In this document: positions 27,194-42,026 of the stretch, piece after piece
Numbering within the stretch: the stretch's first letter is position 1
Layout: each line of letters starts with the position of its first letter
Source of the DNA: Myxococcus qinghaiensis
Lineage (GTDB): Bacteria; Myxococcota; Myxococcia; Myxococcales; Myxococcaceae
Direction of reading: 5' to 3'
Assembly (NCBI RefSeq): GCF_024198215.1
Contig: NZ_JAKCFA010000028.1
Location: forward strand, 62,001 to 126,000
DNA length: 64,000 nt
The notes under the pieces: generated by a model
The model's database searches: none
What the model was told of the DNA's origin: nothing
What the model saw: only the letters and a program-made list of their open reading frames with translations
Made by a program: the position numbers and the translations under genes

Positions 27194-27590
27194 TGTCGCC
27201 GTCCTTGTCCTTCTTCAGCACGAAGGCTTCAGCGAAGCCCCGGACCTTGTCCAACGGCCGGGAGAAGATGAAGGAGATGACACTCACCCGCCGCGCACCG
27301 TACACCGCCGCCAGCTCCGTCACCGCCTGCGCGTCTTCCGAGCTCGCGGGACTGAAACGATAGACGGGCGCGGCTCCGCCGTCGCTCACCAACAGCTTGC
27401 GCGCGGTGAGGTCCGTCAGCCTCGCGGCCGCGGAGAGTTCTGTGATGCGCAGCTCCAGGCTCACCGATGACGCGGTCCACTCCCGTCCCGGATGGGCGCG
27501 GAGCAGGAGAAGCACCTCCAGCTTCTCCAGGGAGTCGATATGCGTCGTGATGAAGCGCTGGACCCGCGGGGGGAGTCCGGCGTCGCTCAC
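27186..27590 (-). CDS. Small winged-helix-like protein preceding the DUF5985 pair
   Basis: A 134-aa soluble protein from a GTG start. Residues 12-95 have winged-helix character (SLEKLEVLLLLRAHPGREWT, then ELRITELSAAARLTDLTARKLL). A C-terminal stretch (RRVSVISFIFSRPLDKVRGFAEAFVL) is likely amphipathic, and the tail is acidic/lysine rich. It begins 30 nt after the stop of the REC-PAS-like gene at 27621, so it may belong to that large operon. It overlaps the small membrane gene by 8 nt. DNA binding is only a suggestion. Confidence 0.65.
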   Translation of the reverse strand: MSDAGLPPRVQRFITTHIDSLEKLEVLLLLRAHPGREWTASSVSLELRITELSAAARLTDLTARKLLVSDGGAAPVYRFSPASSEDAQAVTELAAVYGARRVSVISFIFSRPLDKVRGFAEAFVLKKDKDGDNG

Positions 27591-27620
27591 CTGGCCAACA
27601 TGCGCCCATTATTTTGTGCG

Positions 27621-28718
27621 TCAACCTTTTCCCGCACGAGGGTGTTCAGCTTCGGGTGAAGGGAGGTCCTCCGGTGGGTCGCGGAGCCTCGCGGGGAGGC
27701 CCTGCCCGGCTCCCTGCTCCGCTGGGGTCATGCCGAGGGGGACCAGGTGTCGCAGGCCCTCGACGAGCTGCTGGGTGGCGCTGGGGCCCGTCACGTCGAG
27801 CAGCGCCAGCAGCACCGTCTCCGGGCGCCCGTACATCTTCGGCAAGAGCGTGCTGAAGGCGCGCACCGAGCCGCGCTGCTCACCCAGCTCCCAGTCCACC
27901 TGGAGGCCCTGGAGCGTCTCGCCCCGGGCCGCGCGCATCAGCGGCTGCGCCTCCTGCGGCAGGGGGCTGCCATCCTGTCCCCGGACGATGACGTCCGCGT
28001 GGAGGCCCTGCGCCTCGCGATATGCCAGACACCCACCGGCCAGTCCCTGGGCGGCCCGGTTGGCCAGCAGGGTGTGGCCGCTGCCCGGCTCCACCAGGGC
28101 CAGGGGCGTGGGCAGCGCCGTCAAGACGGCCTCCAGCCAGCGCTGCTGGTTGCGGTGCGACTCCATCTCCCGGCGCAGGTGCTCCTCGCGCGCGCGGGAG
28201 CGCTCCGCCTCCATGCGCCGGTGGGCCTCCGCCAGCTCGCTCTCGTGCTCGCGCCGCTGCGTCTCGCGCAGCGCCTCCGCCTGGCGCCGCACCAGCTCCG
28301 TCTTGCGGAACAGGTCCACGAAGACGCCCACCTTCGAGCGGAGGATTTCCGGCTCGTAGGGCTTGAGCAGGTAGTCCACCGCGCCCACCGCGTAGGCGCG
28401 CAGCTCCGGGAGCTGCCCGCGCGACAGGGCGGTGAGGAAGAGGATGGGGGTGTTGCGGCTGCGCTCGCGCTCGCGGATGAGGCTGGCCGTCTCGAAGCCG
28501 TCCATGCCCGGCATGACGACGTCCAGGAGGATGGCGGCGAAGTCCTGGGTGAGCAGGTGGCGCAGCGCCTCGCGGCCGCTCTTCGCGGTGATGAGCTTCT
28601 GTCCCAGCGGCGCCAGCGTCGCCTCCAGCGCCAACAGTCCCTCCGGCTGGTCGTCCACGAGGAGGATGCAGGCGGGCTCCAGGGAGAGCACCGGGCCGCG
28701 AGCGGACGCGGAGCTCAT
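27621..28718 (-). CDS. Response regulator with REC, coiled coil and PAS-like region
   Basis: A 365-aa protein whose ATG overlaps the CheB-like stop (ATGA). The receiver spans about residues 15-135 (LLVDDQPEGLLALEATL, phospho-Asp in ILLDVVMPGMDGFE, Lys in DYLLKPYEPEIL). A long charged coiled coil follows (about 140-190), then a PAS-like region (AVLTALPTPLALVEPGSGHTLLANRA, ending in LLALLDVTGPSATQQL). No kinase or DNA-binding domain follows, so the output is unclear; it may act through protein contacts. It is the last of four genes translationally coupled from the HAMP-array kinase. Confidence 0.88.
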   Translation of the reverse strand: MSSASARGPVLSLEPACILLVDDQPEGLLALEATLAPLGQKLITAKSGREALRHLLTQDFAAILLDVVMPGMDGFETASLIRERERSRNTPILFLTALSRGQLPELRAYAVGAVDYLLKPYEPEILRSKVGVFVDLFRKTELVRRQAEALRETQRREHESELAEAHRRMEAERSRAREEHLRREMESHRNQQRWLEAVLTALPTPLALVEPGSGHTLLANRAAQGLAGGCLAYREAQGLHADVIVRGQDGSPLPQEAQPLMRAARGETLQGLQVDWELGEQRGSVRAFSTLLPKMYGRPETVLLALLDVTGPSATQQLVEGLRHLVPLGMTPAEQGAGQGLPARLRDPPEDLPSPEAEHPRAGKG

Positions 28719-29269
28719 GGCTGCACCCGGCCGCGCGCCGCATAGGCCAGCCGCGTCAGCCACCCTCCCACGTCGGCGAGCGACAGGCGCTCCACCTCGC
28801 CCTCCTGTCCCTCGCCGCTCTCGGACTCGCCCCGCACCACGGCCACGCGTCCGCCCCGCGCCTGGAGGAGCCCCAGTCCCTCCTGGCCGTCGTCATGGCC
28901 GGCGAAGAGCAGGCCGGCCGCGGCCGCGCCGTAGCTGTCCGCCGCGGACTCGAAGAGGGCGTCGATGGCGGGACGGCAGCCGTGCTCGGGGGGCTCCACG
29001 GACAGGGCCACGCTGCCCCGGTCCACCAGCAGGTGGTAGCCGCCCGGCGCCAGGTACACGCGGCCGGGCACCAGGTCGTCCTTGTCGTCCGGCTCCACCA
29101 CCGGCAGCGCGCAGCGGCGGCCCAGCGGCGGGGCCAGCACGTCATGCGGCCCCCGGTGCAGCACGACGACGACGGGCGCGGGCAGGTGCGCCGGCAGCAT
29201 GGACAGCAGCGTCTCCACGTCCGCCCCCGCGCTCCGGGGCGCCCCCACCACCAGCAGGCCCACGCTCAT
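28715..29269 (-). CDS. cheB-like: CheB-like methylesterase domain protein, catalytic serine not in place
   Basis: A 184-aa protein with a lone CheB C-terminal-type domain and no receiver. The ATG overlaps the CheR stop (ATGA) and its stop overlaps the next ATG. Family features present are His38 in VVVVLHRGPHD, LVPGRVYLAPGGYHLLV, CRPAIDALFESAADSYG, and Asp127 in AGHDDGQEGL. The usual nucleophile motif GASTGG reads GAPRSAG, so Pro11 occupies the Ser position and Ser13 lies two residues later. Activity as a glutamate methylesterase is therefore doubtful, and a regulatory or ligand role is possible. The pairing with CheR is typical of alternative chemosensory or kinase-regulating modules. Confidence 0.8.
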   Translation of the reverse strand: MSVGLLVVGAPRSAGADVETLLSMLPAHLPAPVVVVLHRGPHDVLAPPLGRRCALPVVEPDDKDDLVPGRVYLAPGGYHLLVDRGSVALSVEPPEHGCRPAIDALFESAADSYGAAAAGLLFAGHDDGQEGLGLLQARGGRVAVVRGESESGEGQEGEVERLSLADVGGWLTRLAYAARGRVQP

Positions 29270-30095
29270 GTCACCCTCCGGAAGATGTGGCCACTGCCCT
29301 CCAGCTCTTCGTAGGCGGCGGCGTGCGGCGTGCGCGCGAGCGACTCCTTGCGCCCCAGGCACAGGAAGCCGAAGCGGGCCAGGCTCTCGTACAGCCGCGC
29401 GTGCACGCGGTTGTGCAGGGCGCGGTTGAAGGACAACAGCGTGTCCCGGCACAGGATGACGTGGAACTCGTTGAACGAGCCGTCGATGGTCAGGTTGTGC
29501 TGGGTGAAGAAGATGCCGTCGCGCAGCTTCGGCTGGAGCAGCGCCCAGTTGCCGTCGCGCGTGTAGTAGTCCGACAGCGAGCCCCTCCCGCCCGACTCGG
29601 CGTGGCGGCGCGCGTCGTCCTCGCCGGGCAGCGGCAGCACTCCGGTGCGCGCGTCCGCCAGGAGCCCCTCGCTGGCATCCGACGCGTAGAGCCGGCAGCG
29701 GCCCCACAGGCCCTCCTCGTGCAGCAGGATGGCCAGGGCATAGGTGTCCTCTCCGGTGCCGCAGCCCGCGTGCCAGACGCGCACGGACGGCCAGGTGCGC
29801 AGCACGGGGACGACGCGCGCGCGGAAGTCGCGGAAGAAGGCCGCGTCCGCGAAGAGGCTGGTGGGCGTGCTGGACAGCGCGCGCAGGAGGCCCTCCAGCG
29901 CCTCGCTGTCGTGCAGCACGCGGGCCTGGAGCGCGGAGAAGGACTCCAGGCGCTCCTCGCGCAGGTGGCGCCGCAGCCGCCGCAGCAACTGCGGCCGGGA
30001 GTGGCTGCGCAGGTCGAAGCCCCAGTGGCGGGCCACGCCCTCCAGGAGCAGGTCCGCCTCCAGCGCCTCCAGGGCCGCCGCCGACGCCGCCGCGC

Positions 30096-30099
<4 letters not shown>
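29266..30099 (-). CDS. cheR-like: CheR-type protein methyltransferase
   Basis: A 277-aa protein from a GTG that overlaps the stop of the giant kinase (GTGA). The N-terminal helical domain covers about residues 10-85. The SAM-binding motif is VWHAGCGTGEDTYALAILL, followed by CRLYASDASEGLL, and the FHVILCRDTLLSF segment matches the family's (F)D.I.CRN motif with Asp for Asn. CheR enzymes methylate glutamates of chemoreceptor signalling helices. No receptor gene is here, so the substrate could be the coiled/HAMP regions of the upstream kinase or a distant receptor. Start and coupling are well supported by the 4-nt overlap. Confidence 0.9.
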
Positions 30100-36005
<5,906 letters not shown>

Positions 36006-36244
36006 TGAGAGCCCCAGCTCATTCCCGGGAGGGACAAGGCCCTCTGCTGCCGGGAACGGAAACTTTCGGAAGGGCTCTGTTCTCCCGCGACTCCCCGGAG
36101 CGGGGATAGTCCCCTCGGGAGGGCTGGTTGACCGGCACCCGACACTGCGGCCCCGCTCCGTAAGCCAGCCAACACTTGCCCCGCGGGGCCCATGACTCCC
36201 CGTGAAGTGCGGAACGACTTGCCGGAGCCCGGAGCCTCGGAGGC

Positions 36245-37066
36245 CTAGTGCCGCAGCCGGGGCGTCGGGGCCCGCACGTGGACTTCCATGCGCGCATCCC
36301 CCGCCACCACGCTGCTCAGCACTTCCTGCTGCTCGGGAGACAGCCGAGCGACGGCGCGCAGCGCGGCCACCAGCAGCAGCGCCTCCACCGACGACGGCAC
36401 GCCCACGCCGTCCTTCCCCGTCTTCAGCGGCATGGGCAGCCGGGGCACGCGGTGGGCGGAGGTCAGCGCCTCCACGGCATAGGCCGGCGTCGTGTCCAGC
36501 GTGACGGCGATGGCGGGCAGCTCCTGCGCGGCCTCGGCCTGCCCTCGCGCCTGCATCTCCATCAGCATCTGGAGCGCGCCCGGCTTGAAGTACAGCGCCA
36601 GCCCCGCCCGACCGTCATCCATGTGGAAGACGCAACCCTCGAAGGTGTGGTTCAGGGGCCCTGAGACCGCCACCTCGAAGGGCTGGCTGTCGTCCCAGTA
36701 CGTCCACGGGCGCGCTTCCCAGAACTCGGTGGCCGCCTGGACGAAGAGCAGCGCCTTGTCCGAGCCCAGCGCGGACAACCCCCGCTGCCCCCAGGCCAGG
36801 AACGTGGCGATGGCCGCGCGCGAGGAGAGCGCCGCCGCCGGGGGCTCCTCCACCGCCACGCCCAGCGCCGCGCCGGCCTCCGCGAGCGCGGGCTCACACC
36901 GCACCCCGCTCAGGTCCTCCAGGCCCTCCAGCAGCACCCGCAGGCCCGCCGCGTCGTCCTGCTCGAAGACGGGCTGGGACGGCTCGCCGCTGTCGGTGAT
37001 GCGCAGATAGACCTGCGTGCTCCCCTGGGAGAGTGGCACGGGACCGAGCTTGAGCAGATGGAACAT
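36245..37066 (-). CDS. Uncharacterised protein with a DUF7309-like central region
   Basis: A 273-aa soluble protein with no signal peptide. The segment LFVQAATEFWEARPWTYWDD, followed about 20 residues later by GCVFHMDDGRAGLALYFKPG, resembles domains in which a PWxxxxD motif precedes a short beta strand and a G-ALA-Y segment (compare DUF7309/DUF6930). The rest is alpha/beta without recognised motifs. It starts 5 nt after the stop of the small receiver gene and is the third gene of the KaiC-REC run. Function unknown; association with that receiver is the only clue. Confidence 0.65.
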   Translation of the reverse strand: MFHLLKLGPVPLSQGSTQVYLRITDSGEPSQPVFEQDDAAGLRVLLEGLEDLSGVRCEPALAEAGAALGVAVEEPPAAALSSRAAIATFLAWGQRGLSALGSDKALLFVQAATEFWEARPWTYWDDSQPFEVAVSGPLNHTFEGCVFHMDDGRAGLALYFKPGALQMLMEMQARGQAEAAQELPAIAVTLDTTPAYAVEALTSAHRVPRLPMPLKTGKDGVGVPSSVEALLLVAALRAVARLSPEQQEVLSSVVAGDARMEVHVRAPTPRLRH

Positions 37067-37071
37067 GGGGC

Positions 37072-37446
37072 CTAGCCGGAGGCGGCGCGCTTGCCATCCA
37101 GCGCCTTGCGGACCTGCTTCATCAGCGCGGGGATGTCGAAGGGCTTCTGGAGGAAGGGGATGCCAGGGTACTGGACCCGCAGGGGGGCGACGTCCACCGC
37201 GCTCATCCCCAGGAGCGACACCCCGGCCCAGCTCGGCTCCGCGCGAATGCGGTCGATGAGGGCGGGGCCGTCCAGCACCGGCATCATCCAGTCGGTGAGG
37301 ACCAGGTCCGGCCGCAGCTCGCTCATGCGCTCCAGCGCCTCGCGGCCATGAGAGGCCGTCAGGACGCGGTAGCCCTCCTCCCTCAGGAGGTCCGCGAGGG
37401 CTTCCAGGATGCCCTGCTCGTCATCCACCACCAGGACCGTCTCCAT
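37072..37446 (-). CDS. Single-domain response regulator in the KaiC operon
   Basis: A 124-aa receiver: METVLVVDDEQGILEALADL, phospho-Asp in LVLTDWMMPVLDGPAL, Thr/Ser-equivalent region LLGMSAVD, and conserved Lys in FLQKPFDIPAL. No output domain. It starts 25 nt after the KaiC-like gene (same strand) and is followed after 5 nt by the DUF7309-like gene. KaiC-like ATPases often neighbour two-component genes, so it may receive phosphate from a kinase in trans and act on the ATPase. Partner unknown. Confidence 0.92.
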   Translation of the reverse strand: METVLVVDDEQGILEALADLLREEGYRVLTASHGREALERMSELRPDLVLTDWMMPVLDGPALIDRIRAEPSWAGVSLLGMSAVDVAPLRVQYPGIPFLQKPFDIPALMKQVRKALDGKRAASG

Positions 37447-37471
37447 ACGGGCGGGTTTCGCTCCTCACGAA

Positions 37472-38959
37472 TCAGGGATGGCCACCGGTCCGGTGTCGGG
37501 CAAGGCCCGTCAACAGGGTGTCCAGGGCAACGTCGAAGGGAGGCAGCACCTCGATTCCTTGTCGGGAGATACGAAACTCCCGGATGGACGGGTCGTACTC
37601 GGTGTCCCGCAGCTTGAAGATGGTCAGCAGGCGGCGAAGACGCCCTTCCAGCTCTACGTGCCTCAGGAAGAAGAGGTTCTCCGCCACGGCGGAGGGACCC
37701 ACTTCCATGGGCACGTCGAGCACGGGCCCGAAGAGGCGGGGCGTCTCCAGGCTGAAGATGGTGGTCGCGCACGACAGCCGCAGCTCCTGGGTGAGCGCCG
37801 CGAAGAAAGAACCCATCCGCGAGCTGTCCGGCGCGGCCTGGCTCATCGCGCTCAGCCCATCCACGAACACCCGTGTCACCTGGTGTTTGCGCACCGCGCT
37901 CAAGAGTTGGTCCGCCAGCACATCCAGGATGGACTCCGCGGGAGGTTGCCAGAGGATGTGCATCCTCCCCTCCTTCACGGCCTCACCCAGGTCCATGCCG
38001 GCGGACGCCACCTTGTGGAGCAACCGCTCGGGCGACTCGTAGAAGCCCATGAACAGGCAGTGCTCGCCCCGCCTCAGTCCCTCGGCGAGCAAGCTGCTAC
38101 CCATCATCGTCTTGCCGCTGCCGGGAGGCCCGAGCATCAGCGACGTGGAGCCCTTCGCCAGCCCCCCCGGGAAGAGCGCATCCAGCGAGGGGACTCCGAA
38201 GTGCACCCGCTCGCTGCCAGGGTCCGGCGGCGGCGTGCGCTGCATGCGCGCCTCCAGCCGGGGGAAGACCTCCAGCCCGTCATTGGAGATGCGGAAGGTG
38301 TGCACGCCGCTCAGGGTGGCGCCGCCCCGGAACTTGCGGACCTGGAGCTCTCGCCACGAGCGCACGCCCAGGGTGCGCTCGCGCAGCTCCAGGATGCCAT
38401 CCACCATGGTGTATTCCGGGTGGACGGTGGGGCCGTTGGAGCTGGTGAGCATCAGCGCGGTGAAGCGCGACAGGCTGGCGGACACCTGTAGCTCGTGGAT
38501 GAACTTCTTGAAGTCGCGGCTGCTACCGGCCGCCTCCTGCGCCTGCACCAGGCCATCCAGGATGAGGATGCTGGTGTTGTGGTTGCGCACCTCGCGCCGC
38601 AGCAGCTCCAACAGCCCCGGCAGCCCCTGCTCCTCCAGCGTGCGGAAGCCGCTGACGTAGTAGACGCTCTCGGGCAGCAGCGCGGAGTCGAAGAAGGCCA
38701 TGTCCCGCATGTTGGCGAGCATGCGAGCGTGCGACTCGGCCAGCAGCGTGACGTAGAGGCACCGCGCCCCTCCACGTGCCTGGTGGTAGCAAAGCTGGTT
38801 GGCGAAGAGCGTCTTGCCCGCCCCGGGCTCACCCACGACGATGTAGACACCCGAGGTGACAAGGCCACCGCCCAGCACGCCATCGAGGCCGGGCACGCCA
38901 GTAGTCACGCGCGCGTCCTGTCGCGGCGCTTGCTCGGAAGGAGACATAGAGGGGCTCAT
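37472..38959 (-). CDS. KaiC-like double RecA-type ATPase
   Basis: A 495-aa protein with two tandem KaiC domains. Domain 1: TTGVPGLDGVLGGGL, Walker A GEPGAGKTLFAN, Walker B-like ILILDGLVQAQ. Domain 2: FGVPSLDALFPGGL, Walker A GPPGSGKTMMGSS, Walker B-like RVFVDGLSAM. The ATG at 38959 was chosen over 38947 and over a longer low-complexity leader; ribosome binding is weak at all. Bacterial KaiC homologues without KaiA/KaiB act in signalling and stress responses. It is followed by a receiver and a DUF7309-like gene in one unit. It lies 67 nt after the anti-sigma-like gene, so read-through is possible. Confidence 0.9.
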   Translation of the reverse strand: MSPSMSPSEQAPRQDARVTTGVPGLDGVLGGGLVTSGVYIVVGEPGAGKTLFANQLCYHQARGGARCLYVTLLAESHARMLANMRDMAFFDSALLPESVYYVSGFRTLEEQGLPGLLELLRREVRNHNTSILILDGLVQAQEAAGSSRDFKKFIHELQVSASLSRFTALMLTSSNGPTVHPEYTMVDGILELRERTLGVRSWRELQVRKFRGGATLSGVHTFRISNDGLEVFPRLEARMQRTPPPDPGSERVHFGVPSLDALFPGGLAKGSTSLMLGPPGSGKTMMGSSLLAEGLRRGEHCLFMGFYESPERLLHKVASAGMDLGEAVKEGRMHILWQPPAESILDVLADQLLSAVRKHQVTRVFVDGLSAMSQAAPDSSRMGSFFAALTQELRLSCATTIFSLETPRLFGPVLDVPMEVGPSAVAENLFFLRHVELEGRLRRLLTIFKLRDTEYDPSIREFRISRQGIEVLPPFDVALDTLLTGLARHRTGGHP

Positions 38960-39026
38960 ACCGCAAAACCCGGCGTCCGCGCCCCTGGATTGCTTACAGG
39001 GTCGCGTGCAGGGGGGAGAAGAGGGT

Positions 39027-39641
39027 TCAGGGGTCGGCGACCACGACGAAGTGCTCCTGGACGTGCCGGACATCGGAGGCATGCGACACCCGGAATTCAT
39101 AGCGCCCTGGCTTGTCGATGCGCACCCTCAACAGCGTGGCGGCGTCGCCGGTCCGCACGGTGAAGGCATGGACGCAGCGGTCCTCGTCGCAGTCCACCAG
39201 CCCCCGCGAGAGCACGTCGAGCGGGTGGGGGTGGACCGTCAGGGGAGGCGAGGTCTCCAGCCGGACGGTGGCGGGCTCTCCAGCGTGGACTCGATGCGTC
39301 CAGGGCAATTCCAGCCAGCCCGCTCCATCACCAGGAAGCTGGAAGGCGACCTCCCGGGCCGGCAGCAGCTCCGGACCGGCGGGAGGTCGAGGAAACAGCA
39401 GCAGGACCAGGGCCCCCGTCAGCACCGCGCCCACCAGCACGCGCGTGGCGGGGTGGTGGGCCAGGCGGAGGCGGGGTGGAGGCTTTGTCACGGGCGGCGC
39501 GTCGGCCTGCTCAGCCCGGGCGAGCGCGGCCTGGAGCCGGGCCCTCAAGTGGGCCGAGGGCTTCTCCGCCCGGAGCGCCCGGAGGGCCGCGTGGACCTCC
39601 TCGGGGAGCGGAGGTGGCCTGTCCTCATCCTCCGCGCTCAT
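39027..39641 (-). CDS. Probable anti-sigma factor, single-pass membrane protein
   Basis: A 204-aa protein whose ATG overlaps the stop of the ECF sigma gene (ATGA). The N-terminal 65 residues are charged and helical (EEVHAALRALRAEKPSAHLRARLQAAL). One membrane helix lies near residues 67-86 (TRVLVGAVLTGALVLLLF), followed by a periplasmic beta-rich domain of about 115 residues with Cys pair VDCDEDRCVHAF and a GRYEFRVSH segment. There is no zinc-binding anti-sigma HxxxCxxC motif, so the assignment rests on gene order, topology and size. It would sequester the sigma factor until an envelope signal arrives. Confidence 0.72.
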   Translation of the reverse strand: MSAEDEDRPPPLPEEVHAALRALRAEKPSAHLRARLQAALARAEQADAPPVTKPPPRLRLAHHPATRVLVGAVLTGALVLLLFPRPPAGPELLPAREVAFQLPGDGAGWLELPWTHRVHAGEPATVRLETSPPLTVHPHPLDVLSRGLVDCDEDRCVHAFTVRTGDAATLLRVRIDKPGRYEFRVSHASDVRHVQEHFVVVADP

Positions 39642-40234
39642 GGACGGCCTCCTTCGCTGAAGGCCTGAGCCTGGGGGTGGGAGGCGGCCATGAACAACAC
39701 CCCCAGCCGCGCGCGCCCCCGGGAGTGTCGACTCTTCACCGTGCCGAGCGGCACCCCGAGCACCCGCGCCACCTCCTCGTAGTCCAGGTCCTCCACGTCA
39801 CACAGGAGCACGACGAGGCGGAACTTCTCCGGCAGCGCGTGAAGGCACGCCAGCACCCGCTCCGCCTCCTCCGCGCCGCACAGCCGCGCCTCCGGGTCCG
39901 GCTCTTCGATGCCGCCCGCGAACAGCGAGCCCAGCACCGACGAGGCCCCCTCCAGCACCGAGTCCAGCAGGGAGCGCCGCCGCGCCTGCGAGCGCCGCTG
40001 CTCCAGGAACTGGTTGCGTGCGATTCCACACAGCCACCCCAGCCACGAGCCGGAGCCCCGGGAATCCCGGTGCAGGTACGCGCGCACCAGCGAGTCCTGC
40101 AACAGGTCCTCCGCCTCCTGCCGGCTCCGGCATAGCGCCAGACAGAAGCGGTGGAGCCGGGGCAGCAGCGGCTCCACGGCGGCCTCGAAGCACTCCCGCG
40201 CGCTCGGCGCCGCGAGCCCCCCACTCTGTTTCAT
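39638..40234 (-). CDS. ECF-family RNA polymerase sigma factor
   Basis: A 198-aa protein; start at ATG 40234, with GTG 40249 as an alternative. Region 2 is visible: LLPRLHRFCLALCRSRQEAEDLLQDSLVRAYLH, then WLCGIARNQFLEQRR. Region 4: LPEKFRLVVLLCDVEDLDYEEVARVLGVP, then GTVKSRHSRGRARL. The linker is short, typical of ECF sigmas. It is coupled by a 4-nt overlap to the anti-sigma-like gene and is divergent from the SulP/DAB operon across 136 nt, which makes that operon a candidate target. That regulatory link is inference. Confidence 0.92.
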   Translation of the reverse strand: MKQSGGLAAPSARECFEAAVEPLLPRLHRFCLALCRSRQEAEDLLQDSLVRAYLHRDSRGSGSWLGWLCGIARNQFLEQRRSQARRRSLLDSVLEGASSVLGSLFAGGIEEPDPEARLCGAEEAERVLACLHALPEKFRLVVLLCDVEDLDYEEVARVLGVPLGTVKSRHSRGRARLGVLFMAASHPQAQAFSEGGRP

Positions 40235-40370
40235 TTTCAATCCAGACACGACCCCATCCCCCGAGAAAACAAGACATCCCATGCGGGCAATGGATTGCTC
40301 ATGGAATCAATACAAGCCCGGGAACCGGAGCGCGCCTCGTTCCATCTCTCGCTGTCGAGGGGGAGTCGTC

Positions 40371-42017
40371 ATGCGAGGCTCGCAGTCCAATGTCAGTCAT
40401 TCTCCTGAGACCCGGGGACAAGCGCCCTGGAAGCAAGACCTTGTCTCGGGCTTTCTCGTCTTCCTGCTCGCGTTGCCGCTGTGTCTGGGTATCGCCATGG
40501 CGAGCGGCTTTCCGCCCGTGGCCGGCATCCTCACTGCGGTGGTGGGCGGCCTGTTGTCGTCCTGGGCGGGCAGCGCGCGGCTGACCATCAAGGGGCCCGC
40601 GGCGGGGCTCATCGTCATCGCGCTGGGGGCGGTGACGGAGCTGGGCGGAGGTGATGGCGTGCTTGGCTACCGGCGGGCGCTGGGGACCATTGTCGTGGCG
40701 GCGTGCCTGCAGATGCTCTTCGCGGCGCTGCGCGCGGGACGGCTGGGGGACCTGTTCCCGTCAGCGGTGGTGCACGGGATGCTCGCGGCCATCGGCGTCA
40801 CCATCTGCGCCAGGCAGGTCCACGTGCTGCTGGGAGTCTCTCCCGTGGCGCGGGCGCCGCTGGGGTTGTTGGCGGAGGTGCCGGGCAGCGTGGCGCGGCT
40901 GAATCCGGAGATTGCCCTCATCGGAGGGCTGGGCCTGGGGTTGCTGTTCGGCCATGCGGCGCTCAGTCGGCGGGTGACGTGGCTGCGGCGGATACCGGCG
41001 CCCCTGCTGGTGCTGGCCGTCGCGGTGCCGCTGGGGCTCGGGTTCGATTTGGAGCACGCGCACACGTTCACCTTCTCGCACGCCGTCTTCTCGGTGGGGC
41101 CGGACCACCTGGTGAACCTGCCGAGCAACCTGCGCACGGCGCTCACCTTCCCGGACTTCTCCGGGGTGCTGTCGGTGCTGGGGTTCAAGTACGTGGTGAT
41201 GTTCGCGCTGGTGGGCAGCGTGGAGTCGCTGTTGACGGTGAAGGCGGTGGACCTGCTGGACCCGGAGCAGCGCCGCTCGGACCTGGACAAGGACTTGTTC
41301 GCCACGGGGCTGGGCAACCTGGTGGCGGGGCTCCTGGGGGGACTGCCGATGATTTCGGAGGTGGTGCGCAGCTCCGCCAACCTGAGCCAGGGTGCGAGGA
41401 GCCGGCTGTCCAACTTCTTCCATGGCCTGTTCCTGTTGTTGTTCGTGGCCTTCGCGCCGGAGCTCATCCACCGGATTCCGCTGGCCGCGCTCGCGAGCAT
41501 GCTCATCTTCACGGGCGTCCGGCTGGCGTCGCCGGGTGAGCTGGTGAAGGCGTACCGCGTGGGCGCGGAGCAGGTGCTCATCTTCTGCGTCACGCTGGTC
41601 GTCACGCTGGCCACGGACCTGCTGGTGGGCGTGACCGCGGGCATCGTCCTGAAGGCGGGGGTGCACCTGCTCAATGGGGCGTCGCCCAGGGAGTTGTTCC
41701 GTCCCGACATCGAGGAGCAGGTGGGCGTGGACCGGGTGGTGTTGCGCGTGCGCAGCGCGGCGGTGTTCACCAACTTCCTGGCGTTCAAGAAGCTGCTGAA
41801 CCGACACGCCCAGGCGCCGCGCATCGAGGTGGACCTGACGGAAGCCCGACTGGTGGACCACACGGTGATGCAGCGGCTGCATGAGCTGGCGGTGGAGCGC
41901 GCCCGGGAGGGGCGGCAGCTCCAGGTGCTCGGGCTGGAGCAGCATCGGGGGATGTCTTCGCATCCGCTGTCCGCGCGCAAGAAGGCGCCGGCCGGAGACC
42001 TGGGCCTCACGCCCTGA
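40371..42017 (+). CDS. SulP-family anion (probably bicarbonate) transporter with STAS domain
   Basis: A 548-aa protein behind GAGGGGGAG. About 10-12 membrane helices are predicted over residues 25-420. SulP features: PLCLGIAMASGFPPVAGILTAVVGGLL near the N-terminus, LTIKGPAAGLIVIALGAV, and GLLGGLPMISEVVRSSANL in the family's conserved central motif region. A C-terminal STAS domain (about 440-530) contains EVDLTEARLVDHTVMQRLHELA. SulP proteins move sulfate, bicarbonate or other anions. Its position 9 nt upstream of dabA argues for inorganic carbon (BicA-like). It is divergent from the ECF sigma gene. Confidence 0.88.
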   Translation: MRGSQSNVSHSPETRGQAPWKQDLVSGFLVFLLALPLCLGIAMASGFPPVAGILTAVVGGLLSSWAGSARLTIKGPAAGLIVIALGAVTELGGGDGVLGYRRALGTIVVAACLQMLFAALRAGRLGDLFPSAVVHGMLAAIGVTICARQVHVLLGVSPVARAPLGLLAEVPGSVARLNPEIALIGGLGLGLLFGHAALSRRVTWLRRIPAPLLVLAVAVPLGLGFDLEHAHTFTFSHAVFSVGPDHLVNLPSNLRTALTFPDFSGVLSVLGFKYVVMFALVGSVESLLTVKAVDLLDPEQRRSDLDKDLFATGLGNLVAGLLGGLPMISEVVRSSANLSQGARSRLSNFFHGLFLLLFVAFAPELIHRIPLAALASMLIFTGVRLASPGELVKAYRVGAEQVLIFCVTLVVTLATDLLVGVTAGIVLKAGVHLLNGASPRELFRPDIEEQVGVDRVVLRVRSAAVFTNFLAFKKLLNRHAQAPRIEVDLTEARLVDHTVMQRLHELAVERAREGRQLQVLGLEQHRGMSSHPLSARKKAPAGDLGLTP

Positions 42018-42026
42018 GGCGAAGCC

